Shown here piece by piece: positions 1 to 6,816 of a stretch of 8,217 nt of DNA; the first letter of the stretch is position 1, and the number at the start of each line of letters is the position of its first letter. Made by a program: the position numbers and the translations under genes. The DNA lies in assembly GCA_947448975.1 (NCBI GenBank), contig CANFPR010000034.1, positions 1-8,217 on the forward strand. The letters run 5' to 3'. The stretch is from Micrococcales bacterium. Its GTDB lineage: Bacteria; Actinomycetota; Actinomycetes; Actinomycetales; Microbacteriaceae. The notes under the pieces are model-generated. The model searched no databases, was not told the DNA's origin, and saw only the letters and a list, made by a program, of their open reading frames with translations.

Positions 1-957
1 ATTAACGATTCCAGAGAGCGTTACCTGCCTAGATTTACGAAGAATAACCACGAGCAAGGGCTCGCCTTGCTGGAAAGGTCGGGCGGATGGCTGGTAACGC
101 CTGAAGACGAGGATTGGCCGGCGATGCTCGCCGATCTCGGTTGGGGTGCGCCAGCGGCACTCTGGGGAATCGGAAACCGAAATGCACTCGCGAAGCTAGC
201 TAGGTCGGTCTCGATAGTTGGATCACGCGGTGCCTCGGCATACGGGGAATGGGTAACCTTCGATTTCGTAGCCGAACTGGTTAGTCGCGGTTACTCGGTG
301 GTATCTGGCGGTGCTTACGGAATAGATGGAATCGCCCACAGAGCAACCCTGAGGGTCAACGGAACGACCATTGCGGTGATGGCCGGGGGCATAGATCGCC
401 TTTACCCTGCCGGGCATCAGAGCATGTTCGACAAAATTCGCGAGACAGGAGCAATAGTCACCGAGCTTGCACCCGGTTCGAGCCCAACCAAGTGGCGCTT
501 TCTGCAGCGCAACAGGCTGATTGCGGCACTCGGCCAAGTGACCTTGATTATTGAAGCGGGCAGTCGGTCGGGATCGATAAACACCGCGAATCACGCCACT
601 TCTATGGGCAGGCCAATCGCCGCTATACCCGGCCCGATTACTTCAAGTAGCTCGGCGGGCACCAATCGTTTGATAGCCGACTCGATTGCGCAGCTCGTGT
701 GTAACCCCGCAGATGTCGCCGCGCTCGCGGGAGACAGCGACTATCTAGCGATGAAACCCACGGCTGATGAGCTCGGAGACTTAGAGAAGCGAGCCCTTGA
801 TGCCGTTGGTCTGAAACCAACCACAGCCGCAGAAATAGCCAAACGTGCCGGGCTTACGGCTCAGGAACTGGGCATAGCCATGGGGCAGCTACTGCTAATC
901 GGTCGGGTTTCGCAAAGCGAAGGCGGCTATTTCAAGCCGAAGCAAACTACGATTTGA
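1..957 (+). CDS. dprA: DNA-processing protein DprA (5' end outside window)
   Basis: DprA binds incoming single-stranded DNA in the cytoplasm and loads RecA during natural transformation. The reading frame is open from base 1, and the residues before the TTG at 67 (RYLPRF, then the acidic stretch after LVTP) fit the normal DprA N-terminal region, so the true start lies upstream and 318 codons are visible. Numbering from the first visible codon, the Rossmann-like core shows VGSR (73-76), SGGAYGID (102-109), RNR (170-172), EAGSRSGS (185-192) and PGP (210-212), all in the order known for the family. A DprA-type winged helix follows at about 255-314. The stop TGA overlaps the possible TTG start of xerC. 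The family call is very secure. Whether this organism is actually transformable cannot be judged here, since DprA is also kept in species not known to be competent. Confidence 0.96.
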   Translation: MNDSRERYLPRFTKNNHEQGLALLERSGGWLVTPEDEDWPAMLADLGWGAPAALWGIGNRNALAKLARSVSIVGSRGASAYGEWVTFDFVAELVSRGYSVVSGGAYGIDGIAHRATLRVNGTTIAVMAGGIDRLYPAGHQSMFDKIRETGAIVTELAPGSSPTKWRFLQRNRLIAALGQVTLIIEAGSRSGSINTANHATSMGRPIAAIPGPITSSSSAGTNRLIADSIAQLVCNPADVAALAGDSDYLAMKPTADELGDLEKRALDAVGLKPTTAAEIAKRAGLTAQELGIAMGQLLLIGRVSQSEGGYFKPKQTTI

Positions 958-1862
958 GCATGGACCTCAAGGCAGCGCTCGCAGACTTTAAGGTTTACCT
1001 CGCCACAGTCAGGGGCTATTCGCCCAACACGGTCAAGGCATATGTCACCGACATCGACGACTTTCTCTCAGCGCTTTCGCCTGCCGAAATGCAGAGCGAA
1101 GAACCAATCACACTAATAGTGCTCAGAGACTGGCTTTACTCGCTCACCGAACGTGGCCTGACCATGGCGTCGATCGCCCGTAAAAGTGCCGCCATTCGTT
1201 CATTCACCGCGTGGTTAGAGAAAACCGGGCAAGCAAAAACCGACCCTGGATTGCGCCTAAGAAGCCCCAAGGCTACGAAAACTCTTCCTAAAGTCGTTTC
1301 TCGCGCCTCACTCCAGCAGGTGTTTGAAATATTGGAGGCACGAGCCGCCGAAGATGATCCGGTTGCTTTACGTGATCTGGTAACTGTAGAGCTCCTTTAT
1401 GCGAGCGGGGCGCGTGTGAGCGAAATAGCTGGCCTCGATCTAGAGCACGTTGACTATTCGCGCAACCTGCTGAGGGTTACCGGTAAAGGCTCAAAGCAAC
1501 GCATGGTTCCGTTTGGGCAGCCGGCAGCTGAGGCGCTAAATCGCTACATCAGGGTTGCTCGCCCGGCAATGCAAACCGAAGCCAGCCGGAACGCGCTTCT
1601 GTTGAACCATCGCGGCGGCAGAGTGGGTGTGCGACAGATTTACGCACTCGTTGCAGGGTTACTTGCCGACACCAGCACCGGGGCAGCCGGCCCGCACGCT
1701 CTCAGGCACAGCGCTGCAACTCACCTTCTAGATGGCGGCGCAGACCTGCGAGCAGTGCAAGAGCTGCTTGGGCACGCAAGCCTCGGAACCACCCAGATCT
1801 ACACTCACGTGAGCATTGAGCGTTTGAAGTCGGGCTACCAGAACGCCCACCCGCGAGCTTAA
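954..1862 (+). CDS. xerC: Tyrosine recombinase XerC
   Basis: XerC acts with XerD at dif sites to resolve chromosome dimers before division. The N-terminal SAM-like core-binding domain covers about residues 5-95 (motif RGYSPNTVKAY at 20-30). The catalytic domain follows and has the full set of active-site residues: R154, K178, H248, R251, H274 and nucleophile Y283. The spacing closely matches E. coli XerC, and 302 aa is the usual length. Two starts are possible: TTG at 954, giving a 4-nt TTGA overlap with the dprA stop, or ATG at 960, two codons later. Neither has a clear Shine-Dalgarno, so translation is probably coupled to dprA. A phage or island integrase would look similar in the catalytic domain, but the length, the even similarity and the dprA-rpsB neighbourhood favour the housekeeping XerC. 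The stop overlaps the convergent M23 gene. Confidence 0.95.
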   Translation: MSMDLKAALADFKVYLATVRGYSPNTVKAYVTDIDDFLSALSPAEMQSEEPITLIVLRDWLYSLTERGLTMASIARKSAAIRSFTAWLEKTGQAKTDPGLRLRSPKATKTLPKVVSRASLQQVFEILEARAAEDDPVALRDLVTVELLYASGARVSEIAGLDLEHVDYSRNLLRVTGKGSKQRMVPFGQPAAEALNRYIRVARPAMQTEASRNALLLNHRGGRVGVRQIYALVAGLLADTSTGAAGPHALRHSAATHLLDGGADLRAVQELLGHASLGTTQIYTHVSIERLKSGYQNAHPRA

Positions 1863-2500
1863 ACGCCGATTGCTTTAGGTCGCGCCGGTGCGAGCCGGTG
1901 CATAAACCGCTGCGGCGAAAGGTAGCCACCGTTTTTAGTGCGAACACCCCAGTGAACACAAGCCGCCTGGCAGTGCGTTGCTAAACCAATCGGGCAAAAC
2001 ACTCCAAAGATTTGGCCGGCCATCACGTTTTGCCCAACTCGAATCTGGGGTAATACGAGTTGGGCAGCCACACCCACGGCAGTCGTCTTGTCGATTGCCG
2101 GCGGGGTGGGCAAGCACGCCGGTTCGAACTCCAGGGTCAAACCCTGATCGGTGAGTAGCGTCACCACGGGGCGGCCAAAGACGGGCCCGGCAAAGGCAAC
2201 GCGTGCACTCGTGGGTGCAAGAAGGGGAGCGGCCGGAATGGCACCCAGGTCGATGCCGCGGTGGCCTGAACCCCAATCGGAGTTGGGTTGCCGAAACACC
2301 GACTCAACAACCGCGGGTTTTACAGGCCAATGCCACATTGGGTCGTTCAGCAAAAAGTTACCAGCGGTCTTGGGTAGTGGTGCAAACGTGGTTTTCAACA
2401 CGGGTGACGCCGCCGCTGAAGCGGATTGAACACCTTGGTAGATCAGGCAAGCGCCGGCCAAGGCAACCAACGCTATGACCCGCTGAGGAACTATGTGCAT
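1859..2500 (-). CDS. Exported M23/LytM-family peptidase-like protein, possibly catalytically degenerate
   Basis: This is a member of the LytM/M23 family, whose active members cut peptidoglycan cross-links outside the membrane. From the ATG at 2500 it is 213 aa. A signal peptide or anchor lies at about residues 7-30 (hydrophobic VIALVALAGACLIY, then an AxA-rich SASAAA). The M23 domain starts near WHWPV and has GHRGIDLGA, giving metal ligands H80 and D84. The final ligand is H183 in CVHWGVR. The first His of the usual HxH pair is Cys (C181), and the YxHL-type His is replaced in LEFEP. The M23 gene beside rpsB in many actinobacteria has similar changes, so this may be an inactive LytM factor that binds wall or regulates another hydrolase. 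A GTG at 2545 would add 15 residues; I prefer the ATG because it gives a short basic n-region, but neither start has a good ribosome binding site. Family is secure; activity and start are not. Confidence 0.88.
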   Translation of the reverse strand: MHIVPQRVIALVALAGACLIYQGVQSASAAASPVLKTTFAPLPKTAGNFLLNDPMWHWPVKPAVVESVFRQPNSDWGSGHRGIDLGAIPAAPLLAPTSARVAFAGPVFGRPVVTLLTDQGLTLEFEPACLPTPPAIDKTTAVGVAAQLVLPQIRVGQNVMAGQIFGVFCPIGLATHCQAACVHWGVRTKNGGYLSPQRFMHRLAPARPKAIGV

Positions 2501-2550
2501 AAGGTCATTTTTGGCTGGAATCGACGGCAGAAACGCAGAGATCACAACTC

Positions 2551-2559
2551 TGTGGATAA
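2551..2559 (-). promoter_or_regulatory. Perfect DnaA-box match (isolated)
   Basis: Read on the minus strand this is TTATCCACA, identical to the strong DnaA-binding box of E. coli oriC; actinobacterial boxes more often read TTGTCCACA. It lies a few bases upstream of the possible GTG start of the M23 gene and about 23 bases upstream of the candidate -35 of the rpsB promoter. It is a single site with no second box or AT-rich unwinding region seen nearby, so it is not an origin. It could be a DnaA regulatory site or a chance match. Confidence 0.4.
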
Positions 2560-2581
2560 GTCGCAGTGGCTAGAAAATGGC

Positions 2582-2610
2582 TGGAAATCAACCATTCTCA
2601 CTGGTATGCT
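2582..2610 (+). promoter_or_regulatory. Candidate promoter of rpsB-tsf
   Basis: A -35-like TGGAAA (2582-2587) is 17 bases from the -10 TATGCT (2605-2610). The -10 fits the actinobacterial TANNNT pattern and is preceded by TG one base upstream (TGG then TATGCT), an extended -10. Transcription would start near 2617 and give a leader of about 195 nt. This was picked by eye and is the best candidate in the 2546-2810 region, but each hexamer matches consensus at only four of six positions. Confidence 0.5.
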
Positions 2611-2616
2611 TTGAGA

Positions 2617-2810
2617 AGCGGTTCGTGCCGCGAATCCCCTTTGTTCAAAAGAGATTCAACGCCGTGCCGACTTCGCGTGTCGATCAAGATTCAGATCCAC
2701 TCGGTCCGGAGAAATCCGGTTCGATCGAATCCGACACCAGGTGTGAGAGGCAACCGCCTCGAACTAACTAACTGAGTGGCGCTTTACTGCGCCAAAAAGG
2801 AGATACTGCC
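2617..2810 (+). promoter_or_regulatory. Structured 5' leader of rpsB
   Basis: This gene-free stretch contains four short perfect hairpins: GCGG/CCGC (2618-2631), CCGGA-GAAA-TCCGG with a GNRA-type loop (2706-2719), GAGGC-AACC-GCCTC (2747-2760) and TGGCGC-TTTACT-GCGCCA (2777-2794). A strong ribosome binding site, AAGGAG (2797-2802), starts two bases after the last hairpin and is 8 bases from the rpsB ATG. None of the hairpins is followed by a T run, so attenuation by intrinsic termination is unlikely. A translational control element, for example autogenous repression by S2, is a reasonable inference because rpsB leaders do this in other bacteria. No match to a known leader family is claimed. 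No ORF here looks real. Confidence 0.5.
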
Positions 2811-3692
2811 ATGGCAGTAGTAACAGTGCGCCAGCTGCTCGACAGCGGCGTTCACTTCGGTCACCAGACCCGCCGTTGGAACCCAAAGATGAAGCGATTC
2901 ATCCTGACCGACCGCTCGGGCATCTACATCATTGACCTACAGAAGTCGCTTGGATACATTGACAAGGCTTACGACTTCGTAAAGGACACCGTCGCTAACG
3001 GCGGAAGCATCCTGTTTGTAGGAACCAAGAAGCAGGCACAGGAAGCCATCGCAGAGCAAGCTCAGCGTGTTGGCATGCCTTACATCAACCAGCGCTGGTT
3101 GGGTGGCCTTCTAACCAACTTCCAGACCGTTCAGAAGCGTCTAACCCGTCTCAAGGAACTTGAGACCATGGACTTCAACGACCCAGCCAAGAGCGGTCTA
3201 ACCAAGAAGGAACTCCTCATCCTGAGCCGCGAGAAGGTAAAGCTTGAGAAGTCACTTGGTGGTATCCGCAACGTAAACAAGACCCCTAGCGCCATTTGGG
3301 TAGTCGACACCAACAAGGAACACCTTGCGATCACCGAAGCCAAGAAGCTTGGCATTCCGGTAATCGGTATCCTCGACACCAACTGTGACCCAGACGAGGT
3401 CACCATTGGTATTCCAGGAAACGACGACGCAATCCGCTCGGTTGCACTGCTCACCCGTGTTATCGCGGATGCAGTTGCCGAAGGTCTAATCGCACGTCAC
3501 TCGAAGACTGAGGTAGCAGCTGAGCCTCTAGCCGAGTGGGAGCGCGAATTGCTAGAGCAGACCGCTGCAGCAACCGAGGCACCAGTTGCCGAGGCCGCAG
3601 CAGTTGAGACCCCAGCAGTTGAGGCACCAGTTGCCGAAGCTGCAGCCACCGAAACCGAGGCCGTCGAGGCCCCAGCAAAGGAAGCTGAGTAA
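2811..3692 (+). CDS. rpsB: 30S ribosomal protein S2
   Basis: S2 is a late-assembling small-subunit protein on the back of the 30S head-body junction and is needed for S1 recruitment in species that have S1. The 293-aa product shows [15 protein letters not shown] at 13-27, FVGTKKQAQ at 69-77, [11 protein letters not shown] at 94-104, and the second S2 signature over 159-183 ([16 protein letters not shown] and onward). The folded part ends near residue 231. It is followed by a low-complexity Ala/Glu/Pro/Val tail (about 232-293), longer than the E. coli protein but usual in actinobacteria. The start ATG at 2811 has an excellent ribosome binding site. The stop TAA shares its last base with the tsf ATG (TAATG), and AAGGA for tsf lies within the rpsB end (3678-3682). 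Leucine codon CTA is used 7 times out of 27, unexpectedly often for a highly expressed gene. Confidence 0.99.
   Translation: MAVVTVRQLLDSGVHFGHQTRRWNPKMKRFILTDRSGIYIIDLQKSLGYIDKAYDFVKDTVANGGSILFVGTKKQAQEAIAEQAQRVGMPYINQRWLGGLLTNFQTVQKRLTRLKELETMDFNDPAKSGLTKKELLILSREKVKLEKSLGGIRNVNKTPSAIWVVDTNKEHLAITEAKKLGIPVIGILDTNCDPDEVTIGIPGNDDAIRSVALLTRVIADAVAEGLIARHSKTEVAAEPLAEWERELLEQTAAATEAPVAEAAAVETPAVEAPVAEAAATETEAVEAPAKEAE
3576..3646 (+). repeat. Imperfect direct repeat encoding the S2 acidic tail
   Basis: Two 26-nt copies (3576-3601 and 3621-3646), 45 nt apart, are identical at 24 positions by eye. Each starts GAGGCACCAGTTGCCGA and encodes EAPVAEAAA in S2. The 45-nt offset is a multiple of three, so gain or loss of a unit would keep the frame and only change the tail length. 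Confidence 0.8.
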
Positions 3693-4519
3693 TGGCTAAC
3701 TACACCGCATCTGACGTAAAGGCTCTTCGCGAGCGTTCTGGCGCCGGCATGATGGACTGCAAGTCTGCTCTTGACGAAGCCGATGGCAACATCGACAAGG
3801 CCATGGAGGTTCTTCGCCTCAAGGGTCTAAAGGGTGTTACCAAGCGTGAAGGTCGCACCACCAGCAACGGTCTTATCGTTGCTCGTGTTTCTGGCGGAAC
3901 CGGTTACCTAATCGAACTAGCTTGTGAAACCGACTTCGTTGCTAAGGCAGAGAAGTTCGTTGCACTGGCCGACTCGGTTGCTGACGCAATCGCTGCAGCT
4001 GGAGCAGAAACCCTGGAAGCCGCTTTGGCTGCTGACCTTGGCGGCAAGACCGTCGAGTCGGCAATCAACGACGAGGCAGCCATCATGGGTGAGAAGGTAG
4101 AACTACGCCGCGTGGCATCTGTCAAGGATGCAGCGGTTGACGCTTACCTTCACCGCACCAGCAAAGACCTACCTCCACAGGTTGGTGTCTTGGTTGCTTA
4201 CTCGGGTTCAGACGCAGACACCGCACACGATGTTGCAGTTCACATCGCAGCGTTCTCACCAAGCGTTCTAACCCGCGATGAAGTTGCTGCAGAGACTGTA
4301 GAAACCGAACGTCGCATTGCAGAAGAGACCGCTCGCAACGAAGGAAAGCCTGAAGCTGCCCTAACGAAGATCGTTGAAGGCCGTGTAAACGGATTCTTCA
4401 AGGAGAACGTTTTGCTCGAGCAGGACTTCGCAAAAGACAACAAGCAAACCGTCGCTAAGGTACTTGACGCAGCAGGCGTGAAGGTTTCTGCCTTCGTGCG
4501 TTTCCGCGTCGGCGCTTAG
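3692..4519 (+). CDS. tsf: Elongation factor Ts
   Basis: EF-Ts is the guanine nucleotide exchange factor that recycles EF-Tu from the GDP to the GTP form in the cytoplasm. The 275-aa product has the N-terminal UBA-like domain (about 1-50) with the signature stretch [19 protein letters not shown] at 15-33. The EF-Tu-contacting motif [11 protein letters not shown] follows at 79-89, where D81 and F82 are the equivalents of the residues that intrude near the EF-Tu magnesium site. Two dimerisation-type subdomains and a short C-terminal module make up the rest. Length is normal for actinobacteria. The start overlaps the rpsB stop by one base, so translation is likely coupled. The gene is followed after 17 bases by a strong terminator, which ends the rpsB-tsf transcript. 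Confidence 0.99.
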   Translation: MANYTASDVKALRERSGAGMMDCKSALDEADGNIDKAMEVLRLKGLKGVTKREGRTTSNGLIVARVSGGTGYLIELACETDFVAKAEKFVALADSVADAIAAAGAETLEAALAADLGGKTVESAINDEAAIMGEKVELRRVASVKDAAVDAYLHRTSKDLPPQVGVLVAYSGSDADTAHDVAVHIAAFSPSVLTRDEVAAETVETERRIAEETARNEGKPEAALTKIVEGRVNGFFKENVLLEQDFAKDNKQTVAKVLDAAGVKVSAFVRFRVGA

Positions 4520-4536
4520 TCGAAATACTACGAATC

Positions 4537-4563
4537 AGGCTCGGTCATTGACCGAGCCTTTTT
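4537..4563 (+). terminator. Intrinsic terminator of rpsB-tsf
   Basis: A perfect 10-bp stem (AGGCTCGGTC at 4537-4546, GACCGAGCCT at 4550-4559) closes a 3-nt ATT loop and runs straight into five T residues (4559-4563). This is the clearest intrinsic terminator in the window. It separates rpsB-tsf from pyrH, so pyrH needs its own promoter or read-through. Confidence 0.93.
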
Positions 4564-4575
4564 CGTTGCCACGCC

Positions 4576-4598
4576 TAGGATAGAGAGTGAACGGAGGA
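4576..4598 (+). promoter_or_regulatory. Candidate -10 element and ribosome binding site of pyrH
   Basis: TAGGAT at 4576-4581 fits the actinobacterial -10 pattern (TANNNT). It lies 13 bases after the terminator T run and 21 bases before the pyrH ATG. No convincing -35 exists at 16-18 bases; TTGACC in the terminator stem (4548-4553) is 22 bases away. A transcript starting near 4588 would have a leader of about 15 nt. The ribosome binding site GGAGG (4593-4597) is strong and 5 bases from the ATG. Confidence 0.45.
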
Positions 4599-4602
4599 TG
4601 TC

Positions 4603-5310
4603 ATGTCACAAAAGCGTCGAGTTTTACTAAAGCTCTCCGGTGAAGCATTTGGTGGGGGAAGTCTCGGGGTAAATCCAGACATCGTGCAAGAAATTGCCCA
4701 AGAAATCGCCGAGGGTGCCAAGCATTCAGAGATCGCTGTTGTGGTTGGCGGTGGCAACTTCTTTAGAGGTGCAGAGCTATCGCAGCGTGGCATGGATCGT
4801 TCACGTGCCGACTACATGGGCATGCTCGGAACCGTGATGAACGCCCTTGCTCTTCAAGACTTTCTAGAACAGGCCGGTGTCGACACTCGTGTTCAATCGG
4901 CCATCACCATGTCGCAGGTAACCGAGCCTTACGTTCCGCTTCGCGCCATCCGCCACCTCGAAAAGGGCCGCGTCGTAATCTTCGGCGCAGGTGCAGGATT
5001 GCCATACTTCTCAACCGACACGGTTGCCGCTCAGCGTGCACTAGAAATTCACGCCGACGAGGTTTTGGTAGCTAAGAACGGCGTCGACGGCGTCTACTCT
5101 GCCGACCCAAAGAAAGACGCAACCGCAACTTTGCTCAGCGAGATCACCTACCAGGATGCACTCGTGAAGGGCCTCAAGGTTGTCGATGCAACGGCATTTA
5201 GCCTCTGCATGGACAATAAGATGCCTATGCGCGTATTTGGCATGCAGCCGCAGGGAAACATCGCAGACGCCATTCGCGGTAAAAAGATTGGCACATTCGT
5301 AACCGCCTAG
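4603..5310 (+). CDS. pyrH: UMP kinase
   Basis: PyrH phosphorylates UMP to UDP with ATP, the committed step from UMP to UTP and CTP in the cytoplasm; the bacterial enzyme is a hexamer of the amino-acid kinase fold. The 235-aa product has the phosphate-binding KLSGE (10-14), GGGNFFRG (49-56), [12 protein letters not shown] (70-81), the [13 protein letters not shown] loop (128-140) and KNGVDGVY (158-165). The length equals the usual 235-245 aa. The ATG at 4603 is set by a strong GGAGG. A terminator cuts it off from tsf, and frr follows after 68 bases, so it heads the pyrH-frr-cdsA cluster. Its product UTP feeds CTP, which CdsA encoded downstream consumes. Confidence 0.98.
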   Translation: MSQKRRVLLKLSGEAFGGGSLGVNPDIVQEIAQEIAEGAKHSEIAVVVGGGNFFRGAELSQRGMDRSRADYMGMLGTVMNALALQDFLEQAGVDTRVQSAITMSQVTEPYVPLRAIRHLEKGRVVIFGAGAGLPYFSTDTVAAQRALEIHADEVLVAKNGVDGVYSADPKKDATATLLSEITYQDALVKGLKVVDATAFSLCMDNKMPMRVFGMQPQGNIADAIRGKKIGTFVTA

Positions 5311-5368
5311 ACAGGCTGCGTTGCGGCGGTGCAGAAGTATTGCAAGTCGACAAAAAAGATTTAGAAAC

Positions 5369-5373
5369 AGGAG
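5369..5373 (+). promoter_or_regulatory. Ribosome binding site deciding the frr start
   Basis: AGGAG ends 5 bases before the ATG at 5379 and would be internal to any product started at the in-frame TTG 5340, which has no such site. This places the frr start at 5379. Confidence 0.85.
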
Positions 5374-5378
5374 AACAA

Positions 5379-5939
5379 ATGATTCAGCAGGTACTAAACG
5401 AGGCCAAAGACAAGATGGAGAAGGCTGTCGAAGCCGCCAAAGACGACTTCGGTACCATCCGCACCGGCCGAGCAAACCCAACCATGTTTCAGAAGATCAT
5501 GGTCGACTACTACGGCTCAGGAACACCGCTAGGCAACCTCGCCAGCATCCAGGTGCTTGAAGCTCGCAGCCTCGCCATCACTCCTTATGACAAGACCGCA
5601 CTGCTAGCTATCGAAACCGCCATTCGCGCGGTACCAAACCTCGGGGCAGAGCCAAACAACGATGGCACCGTGATTCGCGTGACTTTGCCAGACCTCACCG
5701 AAGACCGCCGCAAAGAGTATGTGAAGCTGGCAAAGTCTAAGGCCGAAGACCACCGCGTAGCCATTCGCAACATTCGCCGCAAAGGCAACGACGACCTGGC
5801 AGCCCTCAAGAAAGATGGCGCTGCCGGAGAAGACGAGATTGCTCGTGGCGAGAAAGAGCTAGACGCCATCACCAAGACGCACGTCGATGCCATCGACAGC
5901 GCACTTAAGCACAAGGAAGCTGAGCTTCTAGAGGTCTAA
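5379..5939 (+). CDS. frr: Ribosome recycling factor
   Basis: RRF enters the A site after termination and, with EF-G and GTP, splits the post-termination ribosome into subunits. From the ATG at 5379 the product is 186 aa, the standard length of 185-186. It starts [17 protein letters not shown] and shows [11 protein letters not shown] (24-34), the conserved loop after helix 1, then the small beta-rich domain II. A long charged C-terminal helical region (about 105-186) carries [20 protein letters not shown], the most conserved RRF stretch. The three-helix bundle plus small domain is complete. An upstream in-frame TTG at 5340 would add 13 residues not seen in the family and is rejected. The stop TAA shares a base with the cdsA ATG, so the two are probably translated in series. 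Confidence 0.98.
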   Translation: MIQQVLNEAKDKMEKAVEAAKDDFGTIRTGRANPTMFQKIMVDYYGSGTPLGNLASIQVLEARSLAITPYDKTALLAIETAIRAVPNLGAEPNNDGTVIRVTLPDLTEDRRKEYVKLAKSKAEDHRVAIRNIRRKGNDDLAALKKDGAAGEDEIARGEKELDAITKTHVDAIDSALKHKEAELLEV

Positions 5940-6796
5940 TGAGTCAGGTTCAAAGCGCGTCGGGGGAGCGCAACTTCGCCAAATCGGTGGGCTACGGCCT
6001 GCTATTCGGTGGAGCCTTCTTGGCTTCTATTCTTTTCGTAAAAGACCTCATGATGGGGCTTTTGGCTGTCGTCATCGCTGCTGGCGCTTGGGAAATTTCG
6101 ACCGCCCTGCGCAAAGCCGGCTGGTATGTGCCGCGTGTTCCGGTAACGGTTGGAAGCCTAGCGATTATGCCGGCTACTTACTATGGCGGGCCAATCTGGC
6201 AGTGGGCGCTAACCGCAGCAATGATATTTGTACTCGTTATTTGGCGCACCGTGCATCTTCTGTGGGAGCGCCGCGAGTCGATCACGCAATCATTCAATAA
6301 GTCGGTTCGTGACTTCAGTGCTTCGGCGTTCGTGGTTATTTACCTTCCACTGACTGCCTCTTTCACGATGCTTCTACTTTCGAGGCCTGACGGTGCCGGC
6401 TGGGTAATTCAGTTCGTGGTTCCGACCGCCATGATCGATACCTTTGGCTACCTAGTCGGACGCAAAATCGGCAAGCACAAGATCGCTCCAGGAGTGAGCC
6501 CGAAAAAGTCACTCGAGGGTCTTATCGCCAGCATCCTTGCCGGAATCATCTCATCGGTAGCCTTGATGGTTCTTGTTCTGCACCACGACTGGTACTGGGG
6601 CCTCGTCACCGGTAGCGCCGTTCTTGTCACCGCTGTCTTTGGTGACCTCGCCGAGTCGCTCATCAAGCGCGACCTGGGCGTGAAAGACATGTCTAGTTGG
6701 CTGCCCGGCCACGGTGGTGTGATGGACCGCATGGATTCGATGTTGCCATCGGGATTAGCTGTCTATTTCATCGCAACTCTGTGTTTTGCGCTCTAG
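5939..6796 (+). CDS. cdsA: Phosphatidate cytidylyltransferase (CDP-diglyceride synthase)
   Basis: CdsA makes CDP-diacylglycerol from CTP and phosphatidic acid in the inner membrane, the branch point for phosphatidylglycerol, cardiolipin and, in actinobacteria, phosphatidylinositol. The 285-aa product is strongly hydrophobic with about seven or eight membrane segments (for example 17-36, 38-55, 70-82, 88-103, 128-147, 194-214, 220-235, 268-285). The conserved DTFGYLVGRKIGKHK (167-181) and SPKKSLEG (187-194) precede the full CDP-diglyceride synthase signature at 240-266, with KR at 243-244, KD at 249-250, HGG at 258-260 and DRMD at 263-266. No key residue is missing. The start is set by TAATG overlap with frr and AGAGG at 5930-5934. 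The gene leads into the DivIVA-repeat gene with a 20-nt gap. Confidence 0.97.
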   Translation: MSQVQSASGERNFAKSVGYGLLFGGAFLASILFVKDLMMGLLAVVIAAGAWEISTALRKAGWYVPRVPVTVGSLAIMPATYYGGPIWQWALTAAMIFVLVIWRTVHLLWERRESITQSFNKSVRDFSASAFVVIYLPLTASFTMLLLSRPDGAGWVIQFVVPTAMIDTFGYLVGRKIGKHKIAPGVSPKKSLEGLIASILAGIISSVALMVLVLHHDWYWGLVTGSAVLVTAVFGDLAESLIKRDLGVKDMSSWLPGHGGVMDRMDSMLPSGLAVYFIATLCFAL

Positions 6797-6816
6797 CTGG
6801 CTGAGAGAATATCAAC

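Noticed and set aside
223..594. Minus-strand open frame of 123 codons within dprA
   Set aside because: It is fully inside the conserved DprA core, with no family resemblance and no ribosome binding site noted.
954..1862. Mobile-element or phage integrase interpretation of the tyrosine recombinase
   Set aside because: The protein has XerC length and residue spacing, sits in a core gene neighbourhood, and no attachment-site repeats, tRNA or other mobile genes are visible.
2426..2775. Small plus-strand open frames between the M23 gene and rpsB
   Set aside because: They lack ribosome binding sites and recognisable content, overlap the M23 5' end or the structured leader, and are better explained as noncoding.
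5311..5340. CTGC/GCAG hairpin after pyrH as a terminator
   Set aside because: The stem is only 4 bp with a large loop and there is no T run, so pyrH and frr are likely on one transcript.
5340..5378. TTG at 5340 as the frr start, or TTGCAA/TAGAAA as a frr promoter
   Set aside because: The ATG at 5379 has a clear AGGAG and gives the exact family length. A promoter here would place the transcript start inside the ribosome binding site.
5041..5481. Long minus-strand open frame of 146 codons across pyrH-frr
   Set aside because: It is antisense to two unmistakable conserved genes, its product has no recognisable family and it is rich in Arg, Cys and Trp as expected for a shadow frame.
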